The notes under the pieces are model-generated. The model did no database searches, was not told where the DNA came from, and was given only the letters and a program-made list of their open reading frames with translations. This document shows positions 1 to 8,501 of a stretch of DNA of 64,000 nt, piece after piece (the first letter of the stretch is position 1; each line of letters starts with the position of its first letter). Position numbers and translations under genes: made by a program. Source of the stretch: Chloroflexota bacterium (GTDB lineage Bacteria; Chloroflexota; UBA6077; SHYK01); NCBI GenBank assembly GCA_009692845.1, contig SHYK01000001.1:116400-180399 (forward strand), read 5' to 3'.

Positions 1-119
1 TGCCCTTCGCAGAGCAGAGCCACCGCCAGGAACTCGACGACCTCGGACTTGCCCACAATCACCCGGCCAACTTCCGCGGACAGGGCTTGGCCAAAAGTGC
101 GTATCCGGGTGGGGTCCAT
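1..119 (-). CDS. MoxR-like AAA ATPase, N-terminal fragment (runs off the window)
   Basis: Only the first 39 or so codons are present. The minus-strand frame from the ATG at 119 reads MDPTRIRTFGQALSAEVGRV followed by VIVGKSEVVEFLAVALL. That is the N-terminal helix of MoxR-family AAA+ ATPases, just before the Walker A loop, which would lie outside the window. MoxR proteins act as chaperone-like ATPases, usually beside DUF58 and von Willebrand A-domain genes; that context cannot be checked here. The upstream neighbour on the same strand is pcm, about 80 bases away. Confidence 0.6.
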   Translation of the reverse strand, partial: MDPTRIRTFGQALSAEVGRVIVGKSEVVEFLAVALLCEG

Positions 120-199
120 CTAAGACCTAGCCATGCAACAATCAGCAGAAAGGCTGACCCGTTGGGAAGGCAAGCTTCTCACCTTGCGGTCCGCCAAGA

Positions 200-862
200 C
201 TAGTTTCGACGCGCCGGGTCGAGGAGCTGGAATCCTCCTGCCCCGATGAGCGGTACGAAACGGACCGGTCCCAGGTCGCGGGTGGTAAAGCGCGTCTCGG
301 ATCGCTCGACGACGACGAGCTGCTGCTCTTTCAATGAGCCGATCGGCGCAACGAGTCGACCATGGTTCGTCAGCTGTCGAAGCACGGGCCGGGGTAACGT
401 CGGTGAGTTGGCCGTGATGATGATGGCGTCGTAGGGAGCGAATTCTGGCCAGCCGAGGCTGCCGTCTCCCTGGATGACCGTGACGTTGGGGGCGAGCTCC
501 TTTAGGCGTGGGGCGGCGGCTTTGGCCAGTGACGCAAGGATCTCGATGGTCACGACGTCGCCGGCCATTTCGGCCGCCACTGCCGCCCCGTATCCCGACC
601 CGGTACCTATTTCAAGCACGTGCTCGGTGCCGGCCAGGTGCAGCGCCTCGATCATGCAGGCGACTACATAGGGCTGAGAAATCGTCTGCTGGTCCCCGAT
701 CGGGAGGGCGATGTTGTCGCAAGCCCAGGGCCGTAGCCGCTCAGGGATGAAGGCCTCCCTCGGTACCCGTCGGATCGCTTCGAGGACGCGTTCGTCGCGG
801 ACCCCCGCTTTTCGGAGCACAGCGACCAGCTGCTCGCGGGTCGCCAGACGGGGCAATGCCAA
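200..862 (-). CDS. pcm: Protein-L-isoaspartate O-methyltransferase
   Basis: This 220-residue cytosolic repair enzyme transfers a methyl group from S-adenosylmethionine to L-isoaspartyl residues in damaged proteins. The family signature GDQQTISQPYVVA lies at about residues 56-68. It is followed by the SAM-binding motif I, VLEIGTGSGYG, at about 82-92, then GDGSLGW and a C-terminal PIGSLKEQQLVVVER strand. The length matches the usual 205-225 residues. The start MALPRLATREQL leaves the N-terminal helix intact. It lies on the same strand as the MoxR fragment and is divergent from the small secreted protein at 899. Identification is firm from the two motifs. Confidence 0.93.
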   Translation of the reverse strand: MALPRLATREQLVAVLRKAGVRDERVLEAIRRVPREAFIPERLRPWACDNIALPIGDQQTISQPYVVACMIEALHLAGTEHVLEIGTGSGYGAAVAAEMAGDVVTIEILASLAKAAAPRLKELAPNVTVIQGDGSLGWPEFAPYDAIIITANSPTLPRPVLRQLTNHGRLVAPIGSLKEQQLVVVERSETRFTTRDLGPVRFVPLIGAGGFQLLDPARRN

Positions 863-898
863 ATGCGGAGCTTCCTCTACTGATTTGTGTGCTGATTT

Positions 899-1294
899 GT
901 GGCATTCTATCCGAGGAGGCTGACCAAGTTGTTCGGAACCGGATGGCTCGCGTTTTCGGTCACACTCGCGGCGACCGCCTGCGCGCTAGCAAGTGCGCCG
1001 GATGGAGACCCTTCCGACCCGCCAATTCCGACCGGGGCGGAGTCGGCGCTTCAGGCGGCCCGTGACGATCTGCGCTTGCGCTTCCCGGATGGGGCGATCA
1101 TAGTCCGCTCAGTCGACCCGATGGAATGGCCGGATGCGAGTCTCGGGTGTCCCGCTCCAGGCCGACTTTATGCCCAGGTCGTGACCGTTGGCTATCGGAT
1201 CGCTTTGACGACCGGCGACCATGAGTACGCCTATCATTCAGGGGGCTCTCGCGTGGTGCCTTGCGCATCCGATGAGGACGGATCGGGCGGATAA
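899..1294 (+). CDS. Small secreted or lipid-anchored protein of unknown function
   Basis: This is a 131-residue protein. The N-terminus carries basic residues (RRLTK) and then a hydrophobic stretch ending LAATAC, so it is exported or, less surely, lipid-anchored (the -3 residue is Ala, a weak lipobox). The mature part contains WPDASLGCP, YAQVVTVGYRIAL and a late Cys. I recall this pattern from small exported proteins of Chloroflexota and cyanobacteria, but no function is known to me. The GTG at 899 has no clear ribosome site. A TTG at 929, nine bases after GAGGAGG, is an alternative, but it would remove the basic n-region. Confidence 0.6.
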   Translation: MAFYPRRLTKLFGTGWLAFSVTLAATACALASAPDGDPSDPPIPTGAESALQAARDDLRLRFPDGAIIVRSVDPMEWPDASLGCPAPGRLYAQVVTVGYRIALTTGDHEYAYHSGGSRVVPCASDEDGSGG

Positions 1295-1416
1295 GTCGAC
1301 CCTTCTTCCCTCTTGCTCCCCCACCCTAGCCACACCGTCGAGGGGAGGAGCGGGATGCCCCTTCGGCTATACTTGCTCCGTAGCGGAAGAGTATTTCCGG
1401 TCGGAGGCTTTCCAAG

Positions 1417-1773
1417 GTGATTAATCTCACCGTGAGTGCGGTCAAGCAGTTCAAGCGGCTCGTCGTAGAGCAAGGGCGTCCCGAGTTGGCGCTTCGCGTC
1501 TTCGTGTCTCCGGGCGGCTGCTCGGGCATGAGCTACGGGATGGCTTTTGACGAGGCGCCCCAAGAGGGTGATCTGACCGTCGAGCAAGATGGCGTCAAGG
1601 TCTGGGTCGACGAAATGAGCGTTCTGTATCTCAAGGGCTCAGAGATTGACTTTGTCGACAAGCTGATGGGCGGCGGATTCACGATCAATAACCCGAACGC
1701 GGCTCGAAGCTGTGCCTGTGGGCACTCATTCGACACGGGCGGCGATGGCGAAAGCGCGCGTCCCTGTAGCTAA
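1417..1773 (+). CDS. A-type iron-sulfur carrier protein (IscA/ErpA/HesB family)
   Basis: A 118-residue A-type carrier that receives and passes on Fe-S clusters in the cytosol. The three ligand cysteines are in place: Cys35 in PGGCSGMSYG, and Cys99 and Cys101 in RSCACGHSF. The GTG start at 1417 sits nine bases after GGAGG at 1403-1407. The C-terminal tail beyond the CxC motif is a little longer than usual and ends in another Cys. It lies about 200 bases upstream of korAB on the same strand, and 2-oxoacid:ferredoxin oxidoreductases need Fe-S clusters. Co-transcription is possible but not shown. Confidence 0.9.
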   Translation: MINLTVSAVKQFKRLVVEQGRPELALRVFVSPGGCSGMSYGMAFDEAPQEGDLTVEQDGVKVWVDEMSVLYLKGSEIDFVDKLMGGGFTINNPNAARSCACGHSFDTGGDGESARPCS

Positions 1774-1980
1774 GTCCCGCGGATGACCGGGATTAGATTC
1801 GTTTCCTTCACTTGATCGGCGGGTGCCCGGTTTCAACTGAATAGACAAATTTCGGCGGTGGGGCACTAACCCAGGGTGCGCCGTTCGACAGGCCTTTTGT
1901 TAGAATTGGGCGTTTTTGATGCCCCGGATGCGCGCAAAGTCCAAATTTTAACGTTGAAAAACCGGCCAAGGGAGGTGACA

Positions 1981-3744
1981 GTGGCGGTCATAAACGACAT
2001 GACCTTCAAAATGGGCGGCGAGGCCGGCCAGGGAGCCGACAGTAGCGGTCACGGCTTCGCGAAAGCGTTGGCGAGGGCGGGACTGTACGTTTACGGGAAT
2101 CAGGACTACATGTCCCGGATTCGCGGCGGACACAACTTCTTCCAGATCCGAGTGAATGAGCGTGATATCCAGGCCTCCACCCCTGGCATTCAAGTGCTCA
2201 TGCCGCTCGATCTGATGACGGTCACGGAACATCTCGACGAGATGGTTCCGGGCAGTGCAGTGATCATGGATGCCCCGATGAAGATCGACGACAGCAGGCT
2301 GACCTCCCGCGGAATCAAGCCGATCCGAGTGCCACTCACCGAGATCGCTCAGCGCGAAGGCGGCAACAAGATAATGATGAATACCGCCTCCCTTGCGGTG
2401 GCGGCCGGGCTAGTCGACCTTCCTTTCGAGTTCATCGAGCAGGTCATTCTGGATAATTTTGGAAACCGGAAGGGCTCGGCAATCGCGCAGGCGAATATCG
2501 CGGTCGCCAAGGCGGCCTATGACGAAGGGGCCCGCGAGTTCGGACCGGACTTCGAATTCAAGCTCAAGCCCATTCCGAACACGCACCGGATGCTCATCAA
2601 TGGCAACCAGGCCATCGCCTTTGGCGCGGCAGCGGCGGGTTGCCGGTGGATCTCCATGTACCCCATGACTCCTGCCACGACGGTCACCGAGTGGCTGGCG
2701 GCCCATCACAAGAAGCTCGGAATCGTGGTCAAAGAGTGCGAGGATGAGATCACCGCGGTGCTCATGGCCATCGGAGCTGCCCACAGCGGAGTCCGGGCTA
2801 TGACAGCTACCTCGGGCGGCGGCCTCTCGTTAATGGTCGAAGCCATAGGACTGGCCGCGATCACGGAAACGCCCCTCGTGGTGGTGGACGCCATGCGAGG
2901 TGGACCCTCGACGGGCCTACCCACGCGAACCGAGCAATCGGATTTGCAGTTCGTCATAAACTTGTCGCAGGGCGAGTTCCCCCGGGTGGTTCTCACCCCC
3001 GGGACGGTCGAAGAGTGCTTCCAGGCGGGATGGCGCGCCTTCAACTTCGCAGAGAAATACCAAATCCCAGTCTTTATCCTGACTGACATGAACCAGTCCA
3101 ACGCGATCCGAGCCATTGACCAGGACCGGTTCGACATGGGAGCCGTGGAGATCAATCGGGGTGATTTGCTTACTGACGCGGATCTCGATGCGCTCACCGA
3201 GCCTTATCTGCGCCACAAGCTAACTGCGAACGGGATCTCCCCCCGAGCCATGCCCGGCCATCCCAATGGGGTGATGCTGACCACCAGTGACGAGCATTTC
3301 GAAAACGGCCAGGCGGTCGAGGAAGTCGAGATGCGGATCCTGCAGATGGACAAGCGGATGCGGAAGCTGGATGAAGCAGCTAAAGACATTCGCCCGCCGT
3401 TGCTGGAAGGGCCGGAAGACGCAGATCTCACCCTGGTTGGATGGGGTACGACCTATGGTCCTATCCATGAGGCCAGGCTCATCTTGAGCGCCGACGGACT
3501 AAAAGTGAACCACCTCCACTACCACGAAGTCTGGCCGTTTCCATCTGCCCGCACCGAGGAAGTGCTGGGTAACGCGCGCAGAGTCATCGACATCGAGAAC
3601 AACTACACCGGGCAGCTTGCCCTGGTCATTCGGATGATGACCGGAATCGATATACCGCACAAGATACTCAAGTACGATGGCCGTCCCTTTACGGGCGAGG
3701 ATCTTGCCGAAAAGGTGCGCGAAGGGGTGCTCATTAATGTCTGA
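1981..3744 (+). CDS. korA: 2-oxoacid:ferredoxin oxidoreductase, fused gamma-alpha subunit (KorA type)
   Basis: Large subunit of a two-subunit oxidoreductase that oxidatively decarboxylates 2-oxoacids, probably 2-oxoglutarate, to acyl-CoA and reduces ferredoxin. The N-terminal gamma domain starts at MTFKMGGEAGQG and contains YMSRIRGGHNFFQIRV. The alpha domain follows with GNQAIAFGAAAAGCRWISMY, then the CoA/transketolase-like C-terminal part. I chose GTG 1981 because GGAGGTGA lies directly upstream; the open frame extends to 1876, but those extra 35 codons look non-homologous. It overlaps korB by eight bases, so translation is probably coupled. Substrate choice (2-oxoglutarate or pyruvate) cannot be fixed from sequence alone. 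Confidence 0.9.
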   Translation: MAVINDMTFKMGGEAGQGADSSGHGFAKALARAGLYVYGNQDYMSRIRGGHNFFQIRVNERDIQASTPGIQVLMPLDLMTVTEHLDEMVPGSAVIMDAPMKIDDSRLTSRGIKPIRVPLTEIAQREGGNKIMMNTASLAVAAGLVDLPFEFIEQVILDNFGNRKGSAIAQANIAVAKAAYDEGAREFGPDFEFKLKPIPNTHRMLINGNQAIAFGAAAAGCRWISMYPMTPATTVTEWLAAHHKKLGIVVKECEDEITAVLMAIGAAHSGVRAMTATSGGGLSLMVEAIGLAAITETPLVVVDAMRGGPSTGLPTRTEQSDLQFVINLSQGEFPRVVLTPGTVEECFQAGWRAFNFAEKYQIPVFILTDMNQSNAIRAIDQDRFDMGAVEINRGDLLTDADLDALTEPYLRHKLTANGISPRAMPGHPNGVMLTTSDEHFENGQAVEEVEMRILQMDKRMRKLDEAAKDIRPPLLEGPEDADLTLVGWGTTYGPIHEARLILSADGLKVNHLHYHEVWPFPSARTEEVLGNARRVIDIENNYTGQLALVIRMMTGIDIPHKILKYDGRPFTGEDLAEKVREGVLINV

Positions 3745-4603
3745 CATGAAGCTCTTCAACATCGACGAAAAGCCCACCTGGTGCCCGGGGTGCGGCGATT
3801 TCGCTATCCTTGCCGCCCTGAAGTTGGCACTGTCCGGCCTCGACCTTTACCCGCATAACACGATGCTGGTGTCGGGAATTGGCTGCGGAAGCAAGCTGCC
3901 TTATTACATGAAAGCCAATGCCTTCGACACCTTGCACGGTCGGGCGTTACCAGTGGCGACCGGGATCAAGCTTGCGAACCACGATCTGAACGTAGTGGTC
4001 ATTAGCGGAGACGGCGACGGTTATGGAATCGGCGGCAATCACTTCATGCACGTGATGCGCCGGAACCCTGACCTGACCCACATCGTTGAGAACAATCAGG
4101 TCTATGGGCTGACCAAAGGCCAGTATTCGCCAACCAGCGATAAGGGCTATATCAGCACTACCTCACCGGATGGCTCGATTGAGATCATGGTCAATCCGAT
4201 GGCCGTGGCCCTGGCCGGCGGAGCGACCTTCGTAGGCCGTGGGTTCGCCGGCGATCCCAAGCACCTGACCCAGCTCATCATGAAGGGGATTCGGCACAAG
4301 GGCTACGCGCTTATCGACGTGCTCCAGCCCTGTGTGACCTACAACAAAATCAACACTTACGAATGGTACAAACAGCGCGCGTACAAGCTGGATGATGAAG
4401 AAGGCTACGACGCCACGGATTACGAGTCGGCCTGGAGGAAGGCGCGGGAATGGGACGAGCGGATCCCGATCGGCGTCATCTACCAGGAAGATCGGCTCAC
4501 CTATGAAGCGCAGGTCGAGGAGCTAGCCGACGGTCCTCTGAACCGAACCTCGCCCCACCGAGACCGCGAGGTCCTGGATTCGATCAAGCTGGAGTTCGTC
4601 TAG
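3737..4603 (+). CDS. korB: 2-oxoacid:ferredoxin oxidoreductase, beta subunit (KorB type)
   Basis: This 288-residue subunit binds thiamine pyrophosphate and the catalytic-site Fe-S cluster. It begins MSDMKLFNIDEKPTWCPGCG; the CPGCG cysteines are cluster ligands in the family. The TPP site is GDGDGYGIGGNHFMHVMRRN followed by NNQVYGLTKGQYSP. The ATG at 3737 lies inside the last codons of korA. The length fits the usual 280-300 residues. Together with the gamma-alpha subunit this makes a complete KorAB. A separate delta (2Fe4S) subunit is absent, as is normal for this class. Confidence 0.92.
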   Translation: MSDMKLFNIDEKPTWCPGCGDFAILAALKLALSGLDLYPHNTMLVSGIGCGSKLPYYMKANAFDTLHGRALPVATGIKLANHDLNVVVISGDGDGYGIGGNHFMHVMRRNPDLTHIVENNQVYGLTKGQYSPTSDKGYISTTSPDGSIEIMVNPMAVALAGGATFVGRGFAGDPKHLTQLIMKGIRHKGYALIDVLQPCVTYNKINTYEWYKQRAYKLDDEEGYDATDYESAWRKAREWDERIPIGVIYQEDRLTYEAQVEELADGPLNRTSPHRDREVLDSIKLEFV

Positions 4604-4699
4604 GCTACTGCGCGAGCTTCGAGAATCGGGCTCGCACTCAAGGTAGCGCGATTTGTGCTTGCAGCTCAGGACATGAGCCGTTACAGGCGATGTCCACGG

Positions 4700-5575
4700 T
4701 CACGATCCGGAGATGCCGTAGACCTGGGTGGTGAGCGCCAAGGCGGTTACGGTTCTCGCCACCGGTCGTCCCACACCGGGAATCACCGGCGATAGACTCT
4801 GAATCTTGGCCATGACCAGCTCCTCTAGTTTTTCGAGCGAGGGAAAGGCGATCGTCGCGGCCACGTCGTAGGCGCCCATGGTGACCGCGGCATGGACAAA
4901 GTTGGCGTCCCGGGGCCCCAAGGGAATATCGGCCAGCATCCGCACGAGGCCCCGCGAATCAACCTGACCTTTCTGCATGAACAGAAACGCCAGGGGCCGG
5001 TGGTCCGGAACCCGCTCGATCTTGGGCTCGTCCGTCCGGATCAGGAGCGTCTCGGTTCTTCTGACGTGCGTGAATCGCGGGTCGACGTGGAGGGCATCAA
5101 TGCATTGGAAAAGGCTTGATGCGCTGGATGCCCGCAGGCGCGCGACAACCTCGAAGGGGCCCCACACCGCCGCGCTCCATACGCACTCTCGAAGCCCAGC
5201 CAGGCTCGCCGCGACATAGGCAGCATTCGGCGGCTCCACATCGACTAGCACGTAGGCTTCCGCGCTCTCGGAAGCCGGCGGTTCGTGCCGAGCATCCGGA
5301 TCGATCAACCCCACGGCTCCGGTGAAGGTTTCTCTCCGCCCTGGGTGCGCCAGCCCCATGAGCAGCTCCCCCTCTTCAAAGCTCAGCCCGAGGCCATACA
5401 TGAGCTTCTTGAGTGAGCTGCTCTTCGGTTTGGTGTAGCCGTCTACCCCGCGTTCCAAACGACTAATGAACCCCGGGCTCACGCCCGCTCGGCGAGCCAG
5501 CTCGATCTGGCTATACAGCCGCTTTTCCCGCAACGCCCGGAGCTGGTCCCCAAGCGTCAACGTGGGTGGGTCCAT
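4700..5575 (-). CDS. XRE-type helix-turn-helix regulator with a two-part, Lrp-like C-terminal region
   Basis: A 291-residue regulator. Residues 8-70 form an XRE/Cro helix-turn-helix (LGDQLRALREKRLYSQIEL, then ARRAGVSPGFISRLERG). The remaining 200 residues read like two alpha-beta ferredoxin-like modules: AYVLVDVEPPNAAYVAASLA with WGPFEVVARLRA, and LAFLFMQKGQVDSRGLVRML with MGAYDVAATIAFPS. These resemble the effector-binding RAM domain of Lrp/AsnC proteins. The combination of an XRE domain with RAM-like modules is inferred by eye. It is divergent from the aldehyde dehydrogenase across 112 bases containing a dyad (5615-5629), so it probably controls that gene and itself. Confidence 0.7.
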   Translation of the reverse strand: MDPPTLTLGDQLRALREKRLYSQIELARRAGVSPGFISRLERGVDGYTKPKSSSLKKLMYGLGLSFEEGELLMGLAHPGRRETFTGAVGLIDPDARHEPPASESAEAYVLVDVEPPNAAYVAASLAGLRECVWSAAVWGPFEVVARLRASSASSLFQCIDALHVDPRFTHVRRTETLLIRTDEPKIERVPDHRPLAFLFMQKGQVDSRGLVRMLADIPLGPRDANFVHAAVTMGAYDVAATIAFPSLEKLEELVMAKIQSLSPVIPGVGRPVARTVTALALTTQVYGISGS

Positions 5576-5614
5576 CGGCTCCCCTGTTGCGCTCCCCCCG
5601 TGTCAGCGCTAATA

Positions 5615-5629
5615 CACTGTACTACACAG
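5615..5629. promoter_or_regulatory. Candidate operator dyad in the divergent regulator/dehydrogenase region
   Basis: CACTGTA-C-TACACAG is a 15-base near-perfect inverted repeat around C5622, with the core TGTACTACA fully symmetric. It lies 7 bases upstream of the -35 box of the plus-strand promoter at 5636. Binding by the divergent XRE-type regulator is an inference from position and symmetry. Confidence 0.4.
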
Positions 5630-5635
5630 CTAGAT

Positions 5636-5665
5636 TTGACAACAAACGGGGCCGCGGCATAACCT
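5636..5665 (+). promoter_or_regulatory. Candidate sigma-70 type promoter for the aldehyde dehydrogenase
   Basis: A perfect -35 TTGACA (5636-5641) is followed after 18 bases by TAACCT (5660-5665), 22 bases before the start codon. A GAGGAG ribosome site precedes the ATG at 5688. Confidence 0.45.
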
Positions 5666-5687
5666 TGTCCCGCCGAGGAGAGCAAAC

Positions 5688-7079
5688 ATGACCACGCTGC
5701 AGTCGATCAATCCGACCACCGAGGAAGTCCTGGCCGAATTCGAGGAGGACAGCCCGCGAGAAGTGGAAGCAGCCCTCGAATCCTCTATCGAAGCGTTCCG
5801 GCATTGGCGAAACACGTCCTATCAGGAGCGGAGCGACGTGCTGCTTGATCTTGCCAAGCGCCTCCGCCTGGGCAGCCCGGTGCTCGCGCAGCTCATGACC
5901 CGCGAGATGGGCAAACCAATCGTCGAAGCCGAGGCGGAAATCGAGAAGTGCGCCTGGTGCTGTGAGTACTACGCCGAGCATCTTGAATCCTTCCTGAGAG
6001 ATCAGCCGAAACCCACCGCAGCCGCCGAGAGCTACGTCGCCTTCGACCCACTCGGCCCGGTGCTGGCGATCATGGCCTGGAATTTCCCGTTCTGGCAGGT
6101 ATTCCGCTTCGGAGTTCCCGCACTCGCAGCCGGCAACACCATCCTGCTAAAGCACGCGAGCCTGGTGCCCCAATGCTCCCTGGCCATTGCCCAGTTGTTC
6201 GCGGAAACGGGTTTTCCCCTAGGCACGCTCCAGAGTGTCTTCATCAGTGGGGGCCGCGCATCGGAGCTTATTGGCGACCAACGGATCGCGGCGATCAGTT
6301 TCGTCGGCAGCGAGCGGGCCGGTGCCTCGGTCGCCAAGCGGAGTGGAGCGGCCCTGAAGAAAGTGGTGCTGGAGCTGGGAGGCTCGGATCCGTTCATCGT
6401 GCTTCCGGACGCCGATCTCGGTGCGGCCGTCGCAACCGCGGTCAAGGCGCGGTATCAGAATGCTGGCCAGGACTGCATCGCCGCCAAGCGCTTCATCGTG
6501 TTCGATAGCATCGCCGACGAATTCATCTCGCGGTTCACGGTCGCGGTCGAGGAGCTCCGAGTTGACGATCCTTGTCGCCGGACCACCGAGATCGGACCGC
6601 TCGCTGCGGGGACCGTGCGCGCCGCCATCGAGGATCAGGTGAGCCGCTCGATCGCGGCCGGGGCAACGCTGGTCGCTGGTGGGCGTCGAATGGAACGCCG
6701 AGGCTACTTTTACTCACCCACGCTGCTGACCGACGTGCGCCCCGGTATGCCGGTCTTCGATGAGGAGACTTTCGGACCCGTAGCGGCCATCAGCCGGGCA
6801 GCGACCGTAGATGAGGCGATATGCCTGGCCAATCATTCGGCCTATGGGCTGGGGGCCGCCATCTGGAGCCAGGACGTCGCGGCCGCTCGCCAGCTCGCCC
6901 GACGGGTCGAATCCGGGATGGTGTTTATCAACGGCATGGTCGCTTCGGATCCACGGTTGCCGTTTGGCGGCGTCAAGCGGAGCGGCTACGGCCGTGAGCT
7001 GGGAGAATTCGGCATCCGGGAATTCGTCAACGTCAAGACGATTTGGGTCGGACCGCGTCGGGACGAGGCTGTCCCGTAG
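5688..7079 (+). CDS. NAD(P)-dependent succinate-semialdehyde dehydrogenase-like aldehyde dehydrogenase
   Basis: A 463-residue aldehyde dehydrogenase of the GabD/Sad (YneI) type, oxidising an aldehyde such as succinate semialdehyde to the acid. The N-terminus QSINPTTEEVLAEF is typical of this subgroup. The general base Glu229 is in LELGGSDPF and the nucleophile Cys263 in GQDCIAAKRF. The C-terminal PFGGVKRSGYGRELG is the usual oligomerisation strand. Length is normal. The divergent regulator and operator-like dyad suggest substrate-induced expression. The exact aldehyde is not settled; no gabT-like aminotransferase lies next to it. Confidence 0.87.
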   Translation: MTTLQSINPTTEEVLAEFEEDSPREVEAALESSIEAFRHWRNTSYQERSDVLLDLAKRLRLGSPVLAQLMTREMGKPIVEAEAEIEKCAWCCEYYAEHLESFLRDQPKPTAAAESYVAFDPLGPVLAIMAWNFPFWQVFRFGVPALAAGNTILLKHASLVPQCSLAIAQLFAETGFPLGTLQSVFISGGRASELIGDQRIAAISFVGSERAGASVAKRSGAALKKVVLELGGSDPFIVLPDADLGAAVATAVKARYQNAGQDCIAAKRFIVFDSIADEFISRFTVAVEELRVDDPCRRTTEIGPLAAGTVRAAIEDQVSRSIAAGATLVAGGRRMERRGYFYSPTLLTDVRPGMPVFDEETFGPVAAISRAATVDEAICLANHSAYGLGAAIWSQDVAAARQLARRVESGMVFINGMVASDPRLPFGGVKRSGYGRELGEFGIREFVNVKTIWVGPRRDEAVP

Positions 7080-7109
7080 AACTGAAATGCTTCGAGCGCT
7101 TAGACCGTG

Positions 7110-7258
7110 TCACTGCGGGTGCGGGCCTCGAAAGAAGGACGTAGCGTCGTCCTTCGACGCCAATCCTCCTGCAACACCAAGCGTAAGCTCCTCAAGGTCT
7201 GCGTCGTCCGCGCTGAGGGGGAGGCCAGAGACGTCCGCGTTTGGGTGATTTAGGCTGG
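7110..7258 (-). other. Intergenic stretch after moeA with an open frame resembling a double-glycine leader end
   Basis: Between gabD-like and moeA about 180 bases carry no recognised gene. On the minus strand, directly after the moeA stop and in another frame, an open frame ending at 7110 reads LPLSADDADLEELTLGVAGG and then LASKDDATSFFRGPHPQ. The LEEL...VAGG pattern is like the leader end of Nif11/NHLP-type peptide precursors. No ATG, GTG or TTG precedes it in frame after the moeA stop, so expression is doubtful. It could be a remnant or chance. Confidence 0.2.
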
Positions 7259-8473
7259 CTAATTCGTCAGTAACGGGCCCGTCAGGATGGCGGGGCGAGA
7301 TGAGCCGGCGCGGAGAGTTTCGGTGCCCGGGTCCAGGATGACCAGCGCATTGTGGCCGGTCATGGAGAGCAGCCGACTCGACATCTGCAGGCCGGTGCTT
7401 CGGGCCAGTAGCTTCCCCTCCGACCACCGAACCACCGCTCGGTGATATTCGACCCGGCTACCCGGTGCGGGGAAATCGTGCTCCAGCTCGACTTCGACCC
7501 GGGGACGGTCGGGGTTCGGGTGGCCTTGCATCCGCCGCAAGGTGGGGCGGACGAAAACCTCGAAAGTGACCAGGGATGAGACCGGATTGCCGGGGAGCCC
7601 GAAAGCCAGCGTGGTGCCTACCTCCGCAAAGGTGAGCGGCATGCCGGGCCGAAAATTGATGCGCCCGAAATGCACCTTCCCTAGCTCCTCGAGAGCGGGC
7701 TTGATGTAGTCACGGTCGCCCACCGAGACCCCGCCCGAGGTAACCAGCACGTCGGCCTGCTCGGTGCCTTCTCGCACCAGGCGGGTCTGAAGCTCTCGGT
7801 CGTCGCGAGCGCGGCCCAGCGAGAGCGGGATGCCCCCGGCCTCGCGGATCGCGGTCATCAGCGCGTAGCGGTTGGAGTCGCGAATGGAGCCCAGCGGGAC
7901 TGGCTCCCACGGCTCAACCAGCTCGTCGCCCGTGGAAAGCACCGCCACCACCGGGCGACGATAGCAGCTTACGGTGGCTCGGCCGAGGGTCATCAGCAGG
8001 CCGACCTCGGATGCTCCGAGCTCGATTCCTGCGCGCAGTACCGTGTCACCATTGGCGACGTCGATGCCGATCGGTCGAATGTTGTCGCCCGGCCGAACCG
8101 CTCTTTGCAGGGTTACCTGGCCGCCCTCGGTTTGGGTGTCCTCGATCATCACCACCGCGTCTGCGCCATCCGGTAGCGGCGCGCCGGTCATGATGCGGGC
8201 GGCGGTTCCGGGTCGGACCGGCAGCCGATCCGCCACGCCGGCGGTGATCTCCTGGATGACCGGGCGTTTGGCCGTTCCATCACCCGCGACCACCGCGAAG
8301 CCGTCTACGGTGGACGCGCGAAAGGGCGGAACGTCCTCGGTGGATGCGATGTCCTCGGCCAGGATGCGGCCGTCCGCGTCCTGCGTTGGGACCGGCTCGG
8401 CGCCGAGTGGGCGGACCACCGATCGGATGATGGCCATCGCGTCCGCGACCGGGATCATGTCGTAGCGGCTCAA
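7259..8473 (-). CDS. moeA: Molybdopterin molybdenumtransferase
   Basis: A 404-residue enzyme that inserts molybdate into adenylated molybdopterin, completing the molybdenum cofactor. It shows the N-terminal MoeA domains (DVPPFRASTVDGFAV, then RIMTGAPLPDGADAVVMIED), the central MoCF-binding domain (VLSTGDELVEP, SNRYALMTAI, TSGGVSVGDRDYIKPALEEL, FGLPGNPVSSLVTFEVFVRP) and the C-terminal beta domain. The start is either TTG 8473 or the in-frame ATG at 8458 (MIPVADAMAIIRS); neither has a strong ribosome site. It lies 28 bases after hemQ on the same strand, probably in one transcript with it. No other cofactor genes are in the window. Confidence 0.93.
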   Translation of the reverse strand: MSRYDMIPVADAMAIIRSVVRPLGAEPVPTQDADGRILAEDIASTEDVPPFRASTVDGFAVVAGDGTAKRPVIQEITAGVADRLPVRPGTAARIMTGAPLPDGADAVVMIEDTQTEGGQVTLQRAVRPGDNIRPIGIDVANGDTVLRAGIELGASEVGLLMTLGRATVSCYRRPVVAVLSTGDELVEPWEPVPLGSIRDSNRYALMTAIREAGGIPLSLGRARDDRELQTRLVREGTEQADVLVTSGGVSVGDRDYIKPALEELGKVHFGRINFRPGMPLTFAEVGTTLAFGLPGNPVSSLVTFEVFVRPTLRRMQGHPNPDRPRVEVELEHDFPAPGSRVEYHRAVVRWSEGKLLARSTGLQMSSRLLSMTGHNALVILDPGTETLRAGSSRPAILTGPLLTN

Positions 8474-8501
8474 ATTACGCCGCCGACAATCGTGTCCATC
8501 T

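Noticed and set aside
1876..1980. Upstream extension of korA by 35 codons
   Set aside because: The extra residues do not match the family, and GTG 1981 has GGAGGTGA directly before it.
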